NCBI RefSeq assembly: GCF_000725345.1
Contig: NZ_CP008852.1
Location: 2,261,693 to 2,325,692, forward strand
Reading direction: 5' to 3'
DNA length: 64,000 nucleotides
Origin: Pelosinus sp. UFO1
Lineage (GTDB): Bacteria > Bacillota > Negativicutes > DSM-13327
Position numbers and translations under genes: made by a program. The stretch's first letter is position 1, and the number at the start of each line of letters is the position of its first letter. The notes under the pieces were generated by a model. That model was not told the origin of the DNA and did no database searches. It saw only the letters and a program-made list of their open reading frames with translations. Below are positions 1-7,229 of the stretch, piece after piece.

Positions 1-12
1 AAGGATTTAATA

Positions 13-1299
13 ATGGGGGAGAACGAAATGGAACAAAAATTTAAAAGAAATATTGGATGGTTACAGGGAAGTGCCATGACAATAGGTGCTGTGTTAGGGT
101 CTGGGGTATTAGTATTGCCAAGTTTAGCCGCTAATATGGCTGGACCGGTCTCCTTAATAAGTTGGGGGCTGATGGGTGTATTGACTATTCCTCTAGTAAT
201 TGTATTAGCAAAATTATCTACTTTGTACCCTAGTGCTGGAGGAATCGCCGCCTATGCCCGGCAAGCTTTTGGAGAAAGGGCAGGTCGTATTACAGGTTGC
301 TTGTTCTTGGGGACCGTGCCATTTGGTGCACCCATTTGTGCGTTGATTGGTGCTTATTATTTAGGGCATTTCTTTCTATTAGATGCTGGTGGCGTTACTA
401 TTATTGCCCTAGGCATGCTGATTATTGCAGTATTGGCTAATTATCGCGGCATACGTTTTTCGGGCAATGTGCAAGCATTAGTGGTTATAGGGATCGCAGC
501 TGCTTTACTGGCCAGTATTATAGCTGCTTGGCCGATGGTGCGAAAAGAATCTTTTTATCCTTTTGCCCCCAATGGGTGGGTACCGGTGGGTACCGTAATG
601 ACAGTCCTATTTTGGGCCTTCGTTGGATGGGAAATGATTTGCCATTTAGCAGAAGAGTTTGAGCACGCTAAGCGAGATATCAAACGAAGTTTGTGTATAT
701 CCTTAGTAGTGGTAAATTTATTATATCTGGGTTTAGCCTATGTAACCATCGGTACAGGGGTGTACTTAGAACAGGAAAATTTGACCTCATTAACAGGGCT
801 ATTAGAAAGTGGATGGGGCAGATTGGCGGGAAGTATTGTGGCATTATTAGGAGTAGCTGCCTGTTACGCTACTATTCATACTTACATGGCAGGATTCTCT
901 CGGCTAGTATACTCGGAGGCGAGAGCAGGCAATTTTCCAAAATGGTTTGGCAGACTGCACGTGACTTATGGTACACCTTATCGTGTACTTATAGTATTAG
1001 GCCCCTTTTCTATGATGGTCTTATTAACAGGATTATTATTACAACTTGATATGAGTATATTAATCCAATTTCCAGGTTCAATATTTATAGCATTATATAT
1101 TATCGCTATGGCAGCAGGAATTAAGCTTTTACCACCTAAGAGCATAAGTTATTATTGTGCTTGGTTAGCCTGTATTGTGTGTATCATAATTTACCTTTTT
1201 AGTGGATGGATAGGCGTGTATCCGCCCCTGTTAGCTGGTGCGTCTTGGTTATTTAGCCGCCAGAGAATAAGAGTCAAGAATGGGGCGATTAGCGGATGA
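13..1299 (+). CDS. APC-family amino-acid permease, YjeH-like
   Basis: Twelve-helix-type amino-acid/polyamine/organocation permease of about 428 residues acting in the inner membrane. The N-terminal helix carries the glycine-rich GAVLGSGVLVLP motif typical of the family, and YPSAGGIAAYARQAFG and FWAFVGWEMICHLAEEF resemble E. coli YjeH, an exporter of methionine and branched-chain amino acids; transport direction and substrate here are inference. The start at 13 follows AAGGA at 1-5; an ATG at 28 is preceded by GGGGGAG and may be the real start. It is followed by a terminator at 1399-1442 and appears monocistronic, though the upstream side is cut off by the window edge. Confidence 0.82.
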   Translation: MGENEMEQKFKRNIGWLQGSAMTIGAVLGSGVLVLPSLAANMAGPVSLISWGLMGVLTIPLVIVLAKLSTLYPSAGGIAAYARQAFGERAGRITGCLFLGTVPFGAPICALIGAYYLGHFFLLDAGGVTIIALGMLIIAVLANYRGIRFSGNVQALVVIGIAAALLASIIAAWPMVRKESFYPFAPNGWVPVGTVMTVLFWAFVGWEMICHLAEEFEHAKRDIKRSLCISLVVVNLLYLGLAYVTIGTGVYLEQENLTSLTGLLESGWGRLAGSIVALLGVAACYATIHTYMAGFSRLVYSEARAGNFPKWFGRLHVTYGTPYRVLIVLGPFSMMVLLTGLLLQLDMSILIQFPGSIFIALYIIAMAAGIKLLPPKSISYYCAWLACIVCIIIYLFSGWIGVYPPLLAGASWLFSRQRIRVKNGAISG

Positions 1300-1398
1300 A
1301 GGTGGCAGACCTTCTACTATAAATATAAAGAGATTTTAAGCATAAATCTGGTTTTTATGTTATCCGATTTCCTTCACATTCAATCATTTCTTAATAAG

Positions 1399-1442
1399 AA
1401 AAACGCAGCCTACCTACTAGTGAAGTAAGGCTGTGTTTTTTT
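1399..1442 (+). terminator. Rho-independent terminator after the permease
   Basis: AACGCAGCCT pairs with AGGCTGTGTT (one G-U pair), followed by a run of T. The stem resembles the dispersed CACAGCC/GGCTGTG hairpin family (repeat B) found at five other sites. Confidence 0.8.
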
Positions 1443-1501
1443 GTACAATTATTGTGAAAATTAAGCGTTAGTCTAATTATTAATTTTAGGATCATTTAAT
1501 G

Positions 1502-1546
1502 AATAAGTAATAAGGGGTAGTTATCTACTACCCCTTATTACTTATT
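1502..1546 (-). terminator. Long hairpin ending the DUF1657 gene
   Basis: Arms of about 20 bp (AATAAGTAATAAGGGGTAGT and its complement) around a 5-nt loop lie directly at the stop codon of the minus-strand gene. A good intrinsic terminator for that gene, possibly working in both directions. Confidence 0.75.
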
Positions 1547-1751
1547 AGCCTTCTTGATTATTTAATTGATTTTGTTGAACAACCTCAAGGCGACTATTGA
1601 GCTGACTGATGTGTCGGTCCATATCTTGTGCCATTTGGGTAAACATTTGTTTAGAAGTTTGATCATCAGTGGATTGTTCAAAGGTAGCATATGTACCTTT
1701 AGCGGATTCTGCAGCAGCAACAGCTTTTTGCAAATCTTTTTGCACAGTCAT
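1545..1751 (-). CDS. DUF1657-like small helical protein
   Basis: A 68-residue hydrophilic helical protein beginning MTVQKDLQKAV and containing the pattern YATFEQSTDD..SKQMFTQMAQDM. This matches DUF1657 proteins such as those at 11312 and 14285 (two acidic helices, 'QTxDxxxKxxF' motif). Family members are associated with spore formers and spoVA2mob-type clusters; molecular function is unknown. A strong GGAGG ribosome site lies just upstream on the minus strand and a perfect long terminator follows. It lacks the QEPQY C-terminus of the other two copies and ends QNQLNNQEG, so it is a diverged, solitary paralogue. Confidence 0.7.
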   Translation of the reverse strand: MTVQKDLQKAVAAAESAKGTYATFEQSTDDQTSKQMFTQMAQDMDRHISQLNSRLEVVQQNQLNNQEG

Positions 1752-1947
1752 GAAATTACCTCCTTAAGATTTATTGTGAAAAATCAACCTTATAATATTG
1801 TGTGGAATGTACTTTTTTTATAACTGGAAATTAAAAATGACAGAGTAAGTGGAGTAAGCGCTGTATCTTTTGCTATATCATTTATCTTTGGCAAGGGAAA
1901 GGCGTCTAATCTTAACTAGGGAGAGAAGTATTATTGATAATAGTGAA

Positions 1948-2604
1948 TTAATTAGATAACTTTCCAACGAATAGGTACTTTTTAAACCAATTTGAGGCAA
2001 GGTGGGCTACCTGTTCCAGAGTACCTGGCTCCTCAAACAAGTGGGTAGCATTTGATACGATTGCTAGTTGCTTAGTATTTCGCAGTTGTTCGAAGGCTTG
2101 CTCATTCAGTTTGATCACTTCTAAGTCATGACCTCCCACTATAAGCAGTACAGGTGCCTGCACTTGGCTTAAGTCTTTTCCTGCTAAATCGGGCCGCCCG
2201 CCCCGAGATACTACTGCATCGATTGATGATCCAAAGCTTGCAGCCGCTTGCAATGCGGCTGCTGCCCCAGTGCTGGCTCCGAAATAGCCCAGTGGCAAAC
2301 TTTGGTTTTGGGGATGATTTTTCACCCAAATGGTAGTTTCTATCAGACGTTGCGTCAGTAGCTTAATATCAAAACGTGTTGCGTAGTTTTGATCTTCATC
2401 AGGAGTAAGGAGATCCATTAGCAAAGTACCCATTTTTTTTTCATTTAGTATTCTGGCGACAAAATTATTGCGGGGGCTATGACGGCTGCTGCCGCTGCCA
2501 TGGGCAAACAACACTAAGCCTTCGGCACCGTCTGGTATGGTGAGTACTCCCTCTATGACTACTGCTCCCGCTGGTATACGGACCAATTCTTCCGTAGTGT
2601 TCAT
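1948..2604 (-). CDS. Alpha/beta hydrolase, dienelactone-hydrolase-like
   Basis: A 218-residue cytoplasmic serine hydrolase. The nucleophile elbow is GYFGASTGAA (Ser111), with Asp160 in VGGHD and His188 in NATHLFEE completing a plausible triad; FAHGSGSS near residue 34 forms the oxyanion region. Related domains occur alone or fused to phosphoribosyltransferases; the physiological substrate is unknown. The start is fixed by AGGAGGATTATTT before ATG on the minus strand. It stands alone between DUF1657 and a 350-base gene-poor stretch. Confidence 0.75.
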   Translation of the reverse strand: MNTTEELVRIPAGAVVIEGVLTIPDGAEGLVLFAHGSGSSRHSPRNNFVARILNEKKMGTLLMDLLTPDEDQNYATRFDIKLLTQRLIETTIWVKNHPQNQSLPLGYFGASTGAAAALQAAASFGSSIDAVVSRGGRPDLAGKDLSQVQAPVLLIVGGHDLEVIKLNEQAFEQLRNTKQLAIVSNATHLFEEPGTLEQVAHLASNWFKKYLFVGKLSN

Positions 2605-2957
2605 AAATAATCCTCCTAAATCAATGTTAGGTCAGAAGAAAGTAGGGACTGGCTTTTTTCCTCCTATTCACTAATACTATACCAATAAACTAAAAGGGTT
2701 ATACGATTAATATAACCATACATACTTTCTCCGATGAATTTCGCCGTTATACTTGAAGTGCGGAACCGCATATGTTTGCTTTAATTGCAGCCCATCAATT
2801 AGAACTTGGCTTAATGCTAACCCGCTTTGCTCCTAATTGAGTGAAGCGTTTCTTTATTGTCTATAATAATAAAGAACTGTCATAAATTTGTAATAATTCT
2901 ACTATATACTAATGATAAAGATATATTTGATTATTTTAAGATGTGAAGAGGTGCTTT
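2605..2957. other. Intergenic stretch with half of a palindromic repeat
   Basis: No convincing gene. It holds the minus-strand gene's leader and, at 2739-2769, TTTCGCCGTTAT followed by GCGGAACCGC. This matches one arm and the loop of the repeat C palindrome seen intact at 32609, so it is probably a decayed copy. Confidence 0.4.
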
Positions 2958-3074
2958 ATGGATAATATAAAAGAAAAAGAAAATGAATGGCGTAGTCACC
3001 CTATTGTAATTTTTGCCGGAATACTAGTGCTGTACACTGCTAGTAACTCGATTATTACATTATTTAATTTATAG
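2958..3074 (+). CDS. Small single-pass membrane protein (38 aa)
   Basis: ATG preceded by GAGGTGCTTT gives a 38-residue product starting MDNIKEKENEWRSHP, followed by one hydrophobic helix (IVIFAGILVLYTA) and a short tail. The charged head plus one helix is typical of small membrane proteins. No family recognised. A terminator hairpin follows at 3195-3230. Confidence 0.45.
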   Translation: MDNIKEKENEWRSHPIVIFAGILVLYTASNSIITLFNL

Positions 3075-3194
3075 GTGTTATACTCGTAATTTTTTCATCA
3101 AATAAGATGATTTATTTTTTAATCAAAAATGACTAATCAGTCGCAATATTGCCATATACAGAGTGGTAACAATCAATAGAGTAATAATCCATAG

Positions 3195-3230
3195 AAAAGT
3201 CGTCTATCTTAATTGATAGACGACTTTTTT
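3195..3230 (+). terminator. Intrinsic terminator
   Basis: AAAAGTCGTCTATC pairs with GATAGACGACTTTT around a 6-nt loop, followed by T residues. Confidence 0.8.
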
Positions 3231-3369
3231 GCTGTCACTATATTGTCATATTTTGCCTGTATTATATAGATCTGAAAGAAAAGGTTAGGATACATGAGTT
3301 TTTCAATAATTTAGTAGATAATTATATTCGCTTTTTATTAAAAAATAACCGCACTATAGCTATGAAATA

Positions 3370-3708
3370 ATGCAAGATATGAAACTTAAGGTGGATTTAA
3401 TTAAAAACAATGGTTTGAGATTAAGAGGGAGGCAGTCAACATTGATAAACTGGCTAAAGTTAAAGAGGGGTAAAATAGGAGTAGTAGAGATTTTATTAGT
3501 CACTGCATTAATCCTAGTAGATTTATATAAACTTTACTATACATGGATCGCAATTCTAACTATATTATCATTTATAATTTATAACTGTTTAAGGTTGTAT
3601 TTATGGGGATCTGAATATACCTCCAAGAACAAGACAGTACTTTATCTAGTTGTTTTAGGATATTTTACCGTATTAGTTTATGTAGTGTTACATCTTGAGC
3701 CAATTTGA
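3370..3708 (+). CDS. Hypothetical membrane protein
   Basis: A 112-residue ORF with a basic N-terminus of about 35 residues and three hydrophobic segments (around residues 38-55, 57-75 and 90-108). No conserved motif recognised. The first ATG has no clear ribosome site and a later start is possible. Neighbours are small membrane-protein and nuclease genes of an accessory region. Confidence 0.45.
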   Translation: MQDMKLKVDLIKNNGLRLRGRQSTLINWLKLKRGKIGVVEILLVTALILVDLYKLYYTWIAILTILSFIIYNCLRLYLWGSEYTSKNKTVLYLVVLGYFTVLVYVVLHLEPI

Positions 3709-3802
3709 TAGTATTTACCGAGTGCTCTACTTCTGATGAAGACTTTTTTTATACAACCCTTTCTATGATATAATAGAAGAATACTTTTTTTGGAGGTCTC
3801 TA

Positions 3803-4189
3803 ATGCGCCAAGTCAGTGCCACAGAACTCGCTAAGATGGGGAAATGCGAACGGCAAGTCTACCTTGACCACCATTATGGCGAAGACACATCACTTACCGC
3901 AACATACATAGAAAAAGGCAACTATGAGCACGAGAAATTCAACCGCCAACTCTCCGGCAAAGACAAACGCTGCTTTATTGCCACAGCAGTCTTCGGTATT
4001 GATGCAGTAGAGACAAATATTCTACGCCAAATCAGGGACGAGCGCCTAATTCCTAACAAACCTGGTAAATTTTTCACTTCATTATATTATTGTATATCGC
4101 CATATATAGTTATCTTAATCGAAAAGTACCCAATATTGATGATTCCAATCCGTATCACATTACGTTGGTTTATTAGGTCCTGGAGGTAG
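3803..4189 (+). CDS. CFI-box protein with Cas4-like N-terminus
   Basis: A 128-residue protein. Residues 1-45 (SATELAKMGKCERQVYLDHH) look like the start of a Cas4/RecB-type PD-(D/E)XK nuclease, including the conserved first cysteine. From about residue 57 it carries a CFI-box C-terminal domain: CFIATAVFG, LRQIRDERLIPNKPG, and a hydrophobic tail. The start follows GGAGGTCTCTA. It stops two bases before the next gene, which holds the nuclease core and remaining cysteines. The pair may be one functional nuclease made as two chains, or an ancestral gene split by frameshift. Function is inferred only from motifs. Confidence 0.6.
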   Translation: MRQVSATELAKMGKCERQVYLDHHYGEDTSLTATYIEKGNYEHEKFNRQLSGKDKRCFIATAVFGIDAVETNILRQIRDERLIPNKPGKFFTSLYYCISPYIVILIEKYPILMIPIRITLRWFIRSWR

Positions 4190-4191
4190 AC

Positions 4192-4647
4192 ATGTCATTC
4201 CTTATCGTAGTTGCAGTTATAACTATTTATTGGTGGTTACGCTCAAGACGAAAACCAAAGCTGTCACCATATATGCTAGAACGATTTTTGAAAATTACCG
4301 ATCCAATACCTCTATGCGGTAAGCCAGACGTAGTATGGAAAGCTCGCGATGGTACCTTAATTGTTGGAGATTACAAAAGTCGTGAAAATCAGCAGGTATA
4401 TGAATCAGAAGTTATTCAACTGTCTGTATATAAATTGTTAATTGAAAAAACTCAAAATAAGCCTGTTGCTGACTATGGTTTTATTCATTTTAAAAATAGA
4501 TATATGAAAAAAGTATATTTAAAGAAGGAAACTGAAATTATCTCCTTATATCATAGTTATTGGGATGTTGTAAATGGAGAGGTAGAAGCTTGTGTCGCTA
4601 ATAATGAAAACTATTGCCAATATTGTTCGCATAAACATAAGTGCTAA
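4192..4647 (+). CDS. PD-(D/E)XK nuclease, Cas4-like, membrane-anchored
   Basis: A 151-residue protein with an N-terminal helix (FLIVVAVITIYWWL) and then a nuclease core: GKPDVVW and LIVGDYKSR supply the aspartate and D-x-K residues, QLSVYKLLIE the helix after the active site, and NYCQYCSHKHKC three C-terminal cysteines as in the iron-sulphur module of Cas4/AddB. The fourth cysteine expected at the N-terminus lies in the preceding gene. TGGAGGTAGAC places the start only two bases after the upstream stop, suggesting translational coupling. No CRISPR array or cas1/cas2 is nearby. Role in DNA processing or defence is inference. Confidence 0.6.
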   Translation: MSFLIVVAVITIYWWLRSRRKPKLSPYMLERFLKITDPIPLCGKPDVVWKARDGTLIVGDYKSRENQQVYESEVIQLSVYKLLIEKTQNKPVADYGFIHFKNRYMKKVYLKKETEIISLYHSYWDVVNGEVEACVANNENYCQYCSHKHKC

Positions 4648-5173
4648 ATAATTAGATCATCCCAATTATGGTTCATTTTGTAGTTACCTCTAATTTACCT
4701 ATAGAAACATCTACATAATATGATCAAAAGGTGATTGAGCATTTTCTATCAAGCAGAGGGCTGGAAAAATAATTTAATACAACAAAAAAGGCCCTCTAAA
4801 GAGAGCTAAGACCAAGAATGGTATAGAGTTAATTAACGCGTGAGTATGAATTTATAAATAATAGAAAGAGAAGGATTTGTAGAATAATGATCTGCCACTT
4901 TATTAAGCAAGATGAGAGAGATCATGGAAACTTGGAAAAAGATTAACAGAGGGCTTTTTTTACATAAAAAAGTCATAGAATTATCTACTTGCTCATAACT
5001 ATTATTAAAGCATTTATATAATGGGGAAAAAATTATCAATTGATAATCCATGGGGCCATCACTATTTGCTATAAGTGAATATTTTACCATAGTACCCGAT
5101 TATGGTAATTTGTAAGTGTAACCCTTATAAGAATATGTATTAAATTTATATTAGGAGGTGAGTTCATGGGGTA
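4648..5173. other. Intergenic leader of small-protein island, copy 1
   Basis: No gene recognised. From about 4905 the sequence is shared with 29752 onward, including the segment around CATAGAATTATCTACTT and the inverted repeat at 5084-5108. A minus-strand ORF spanning 4833-5090 is not conserved in the other copy. Confidence 0.4.
5084..5108. promoter_or_regulatory. Operator-like inverted repeat TTACCATA/TATGGTAA
   Basis: Perfect 8-bp arms around 9 nt, about 65 bases before the first small ORF of the island. The right arm is retained in copy 2 (about 29944) while the left is partly changed. Could bind a regulator; not recognised. Confidence 0.35.
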
Positions 5174-5314
5174 GTGGATTATGATAGGATACAAGCGATA
5201 CTAACATTAATCGCGACCCTCTTGGGAATACTAACAATGAGTATTGATTTTTATGAGAAAATAAGAAGCAAAAGAAGGTCTACAACAAAACGTAGGACCT
5301 ATATTCGAAACTAA
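5174..5314 (+). CDS. Basic small membrane peptide (46 aa)
   Basis: From GTG it reads VDYDRIQAILTLIATLLGIL and continues to a very basic tail containing KRRSTTKRR. One hydrophobic helix plus an arginine-rich tail resembles holin-like or type I toxin peptides, but no family is assigned. The same peptide with silent and conservative changes is at 30031, so the frame is under coding selection. A strong AGGAGGTGA precedes ATG at 5166, but that ATG opens a frame that stops after two codons; the start is therefore uncertain. Confidence 0.45.
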   Translation: MDYDRIQAILTLIATLLGILTMSIDFYEKIRSKRRSTTKRRTYIRN

Positions 5315-5429
5315 ACCCATGTACTCTTTCTTAGATAAAAATTTCATGGTGAACACTGTATATTTTAATAATGTAATTAGTTAGACTATTATTAACTAAT
5401 GCGCATAATATAATGTTGGAGGTGTAGCT

Positions 5430-5618
5430 ATGATTTTTTATTTAACCTTGCTAAATATTGGTTTGATAGGAATAAATACTCTAGTAACTTCTTGGTATGT
5501 AAGTATGCCCAATATAGTAGTTTCAGTTATTATTATAACATTGGCTACCAAGAACTTATATAATAGGTACACTAGTATTAAAAATGAAGATATATTATGC
5601 GCAAAGCATTCTAAATAG
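5430..5618 (+). CDS. Two-helix small membrane protein
   Basis: A 62-residue protein with helices around residues 2-22 and 27-43 and a short basic tail. TTGGAGGTGTAGCT before ATG is an excellent ribosome site and is conserved in copy 2 at 30275, where the protein is 50 residues with about 86% identity over the shared part. No family recognised. It follows the basic peptide by 115 bases and is followed by a terminator. Confidence 0.6.
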   Translation: MIFYLTLLNIGLIGINTLVTSWYVSMPNIVVSVIIITLATKNLYNRYTSIKNEDILCAKHSK

Positions 5619-5696
5619 AGAGCAATACAAAGGTATCCAAATTTCAAAGGAGTACCGTGAATTTTCAAAAAGTTAGAAACTTCGTGTTTAACACTT

Positions 5697-5719
5697 AAGC
5701 ATCCTCCGGGGTGCTTTTA
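5697..5719 (+). terminator. Intrinsic terminator
   Basis: AAGCATCC pairs with GGGTGCTT, then T-rich. Conserved at 30524. Confidence 0.65.
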
Positions 5720-5861
5720 TTTAAGTAATAAACTATTATCGTTTCCAAAGTCAAGTTACATACCGATCTAATAAAGCATAAACCTTTGGAACACCTTTAG
5801 AATACCTTTGGAGGAACGTTGATTTTTACTGAATTTTATGCAATATATAAGGTAACTAAGC

Positions 5862-5888
5862 AAAGTACCCCTCGCAGTACTTTTTTTC
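5862..5888 (+). terminator. Intrinsic terminator
   Basis: AAAGTAC/GTACTTT stem with eight following T or C-T bases. Its counterpart at 31147 has GAAGCACC/GGTGCTTC, a compensatory change of the whole stem. Confidence 0.6.
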
Positions 5889-6116
5889 TTTTTTAAAAAT
5901 AAACCACGTTTTTATGGAACGTGGTTAAAAGAGAAATAAGGGGAGATTGTTAGAGAAAATTAAAAATTATTATCACAACACAAAAGTAAAATAATGATGA
6001 TAATTATAAAAATAAACCACGTACCACCATTACCGGATTCCATAAGAATTCCCTCCAATTGATAATTTATTTGTCCTAATCTATTTTATGCAAACTCAAC
6101 ATAAGAGGTGTCAAAA

Positions 6117-6242
6117 ATGAATGTCATACATACTGTGTCTGCAATCAGAATTACAGTTAAATCTAATGCCTTTGGTGCAGAACAATTTGTATCATCTCAT
6201 TGCAATGCAGTTGATAATACTAATAAAAGACTCATCAGTTAA
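6117..6242 (+). CDS. Possible small ORF (41 aa)
   Basis: The leader AAGAGGTGTCAAAA precedes ATG as in the Cys-rich ORF at 31394, but the protein (MNVIHTVSAIRITVKSNAFG and onward) is unrelated to that one. It may be a decayed or exchanged version. A terminator follows at 6249. Coding status is uncertain. Confidence 0.3.
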   Translation: MNVIHTVSAIRITVKSNAFGAEQFVSSHCNAVDNTNKRLIS

Positions 6243-6248
6243 ATGTAT

Positions 6249-6282
6249 AACCGTCTTACCTTGGGTAGGATGGTGGTTTTTT
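6249..6282 (+). terminator. Intrinsic terminator
   Basis: AACCGTCTTACC pairs with GGTAGGATGGT (with wobbles), followed by T6. Similar ACCGTCTTACC stems occur at 6827 and 7230. Confidence 0.6.
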
Positions 6283-6364
6283 ATTTTGGATGATATATTT
6301 GCAAATTTGCTTGATCAGTGAATAACATGCAGGATTTTGGCGATAAATAGCGAAATATACATAA

Positions 6365-6452
6365 AAGTTTAAAAAGCAGGCAAACCTTCCGAAAGGGAGG
6401 GACGCAAAGCCGTGGGTCTAAGGATATATTAATCTAAGACTGCCAGGTTACA
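6365..6452 (+). ncRNA. Cyclic-di-GMP-I (GEMM-I) riboswitch aptamer
   Basis: The core reads GCAGGCAAACCTTCCGAAAG then GGAGGGACGCAAAGCC, which matches the GEMM-I consensus: GGCAAACC, a GAAA tetraloop hairpin, GGGACGCAAAGCC, and a second hairpin GGTCTAAGGAT...AATCTAAGACT. The 3' strand CTGCC also forms the 5' arm of the terminator that follows, so binding of cyclic di-GMP would be expected to compete with termination (an ON switch); the direction is inference. Confidence 0.85.
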
Positions 6453-6480
6453 TTTAATGATGTAACCTGGCAGTCTTTTA
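6438..6480 (+). terminator. Riboswitch expression-platform terminator
   Basis: A perfect 16-bp stem, GACTGCCAGGTTACAT with its exact complement at 6460-6475, followed by TTTTAT. The 5' arm overlaps the 3' end of the aptamer. Confidence 0.85.
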
Positions 6481-6585
6481 TAACGATTAAGTGAGTTATT
6501 ATGTTAGATGAGAATATAAATGGAAATTGAGCTGAAGAGAACAAATGGGTTCATCTAAACGCTTAGGGACAAAGGAGTTATTTTA

Positions 6586-6756
6586 ATGAACCAAGAAGAA
6601 TTGCAGCAATTAGTGAAGAAATATTTTACTGAAGCTAGTGACCAACAGATCGAAAAGATTATGGGCGAACTGTCTAGAGAAATTGAAATTATGACCCACG
6701 CTAAAATTAGAGAATTAGTTAATTTCGAGAAAAATAAAAAGCTATTAAACATTTAA
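6586..6756 (+). CDS. Small helical protein downstream of c-di-GMP riboswitch (56 aa)
   Basis: ATG after AAAGGAGTTATTTTA gives a 56-residue, charged, all-helical product (MNQEELQQLVKKYFTEASDQ, then a second amphipathic helix and a KNKKLLNI tail). No membrane segment or known domain. It is the first and only gene between the riboswitch terminator at 6438 and the next terminator at 6827, so it is the likely regulated target. Function unknown; cyclic-di-GMP-I switches usually control motility, adhesion or surface genes. Confidence 0.6.
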   Translation: MNQEELQQLVKKYFTEASDQQIEKIMGELSREIEIMTHAKIRELVNFEKNKKLLNI

Positions 6757-6826
6757 TTTTTCAACTTGAATTGACATCACTTTTTAGAAATTATCATTTA
6801 TGCAACCCTCAATAAAATCTCAAATG

Positions 6827-6862
6827 ACCGTCTTGCATAAATGGTAGGGCGGTGTTTTTTTT
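6827..6862 (+). terminator. Intrinsic terminator
   Basis: ACCGTCTT pairs with AGGGCGGT (two G-U pairs), then T8. Confidence 0.6.
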
Positions 6863-6939
6863 ATTTTACAAACAATTTCAGCAATATTTAATATTTACAA
6901 TTTACACAATTGTTCCTTTTAGCGGAATTCTTTTTCTAA

Positions 6940-6968
6940 TTGACAATGATTATCCAAAAGTATATATT
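6940..6968 (+). promoter_or_regulatory. Sigma-A promoter overlapped by a Fur-type box
   Basis: TTGACA (6940-6945), 17-bp spacer and TATATT (6963-6968) form a near-consensus promoter. TGACAATGATTATCC at 6941-6955 matches the 7-1-7 Fur/PerR-type box TGATAATNATTATCA at 13 of 15 positions and covers the -35 element, so iron-dependent repression is expected. The paralogue at 41128 has a similar box. Confidence 0.65.
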
Positions 6969-7009
6969 TACTTTAAAGATAATATCTTAGTTCGGAAGGA
7001 ATGATTATA

Positions 7010-7189
7010 ATGGCGAATACATATTGTCATAATGGCTACTGTGAACCTACAGGTAAAGAGAGTACCAATACAGAGATTAGTGATAAGGTCATAATTGGTG
7101 GTTATATTTTATTCTTGATAGCTTTAACAGCTATAGTATGGTATGGATCTTCTATAGGAATTGATTTGGATCCTGCATCTTTAGTTTAA
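7010..7189 (+). CDS. Small membrane protein with CHxGxC head, iron-regulated (59 aa)
   Basis: The N-terminus MANTYCHNGYCEPTGKE contains a Cys-His...Cys cluster, followed by about 15 polar residues, one membrane helix (IIGGYILFLIALTAIVW) and a short outside tail. The start at 7010 is chosen over 7001 because GGAAGGA lies at proper distance. A paralogue with the same layout (MTTKSICHDGHCQPIRKE head) is at 41128, also behind a Fur-like box. The cluster could bind iron or haem; this is inference. A terminator follows at 7230. Confidence 0.6.
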   Translation: MANTYCHNGYCEPTGKESTNTEISDKVIIGGYILFLIALTAIVWYGSSIGIDLDPASLV

Positions 7190-7229
7190 CTTTCAGTCAG
7201 TGCCAGACCACCCACCAAACGGTATATAG

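Larger units (their letters stand above)
5619..6116. other. Intergenic part of small-protein island with hairpins
   Basis: Contains a terminator at 5697-5719 (AGCATCC/GGGTGCT), a second at 5862-5888 (AAAGTAC/GTACTTT then T run), and a hairpin at 5902-5926 (AACCACGTT/AACGTGGTT). All three have counterparts in copy 2. No coding frame is convincing. Confidence 0.5.
4905..6119 (+). repeat. Small-protein island, copy 1
   Basis: Diverged direct duplicate of 29752-31396. Shared in order: leader, GTG-start basic membrane peptide, two-helix membrane peptide, GCATCC/GGGTGC terminator, CCTTTGGAxxACCTTTAGA segment, a second terminator, an AACCACGTT/AACGTGGTT hairpin, an ATAATGATGATAATTAT stretch, and the leader AAGAGGTGTCAAAAATGA of a final small ORF. 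Copy 2 additionally contains about 430 bp with an 88-residue ORF. Confidence 0.8.

Noticed and set aside
3803-4189. Sequencing frameshift joining 3803 and 4192 into one ORF
   Set aside because: The second ORF has its own GGAGG site and start after the stop, and begins with a membrane helix; a split pair is at least as likely, so both were kept as separate genes.
4192-4647. CRISPR-linked cas4
   Set aside because: No repeat-spacer array or other cas gene was seen anywhere in the window; the nuclease is called Cas4-like only by motif.
4833-5090. Minus-strand 85-residue ORF in island copy 1
   Set aside because: Not conserved in the duplicate at 29.8 kb and without a ribosome site.
6121-6321. 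66-residue ORF starting at 6121
   Set aside because: It runs through the terminator at 6249-6282 and has a poorer start than the overlapping 6117 frame.
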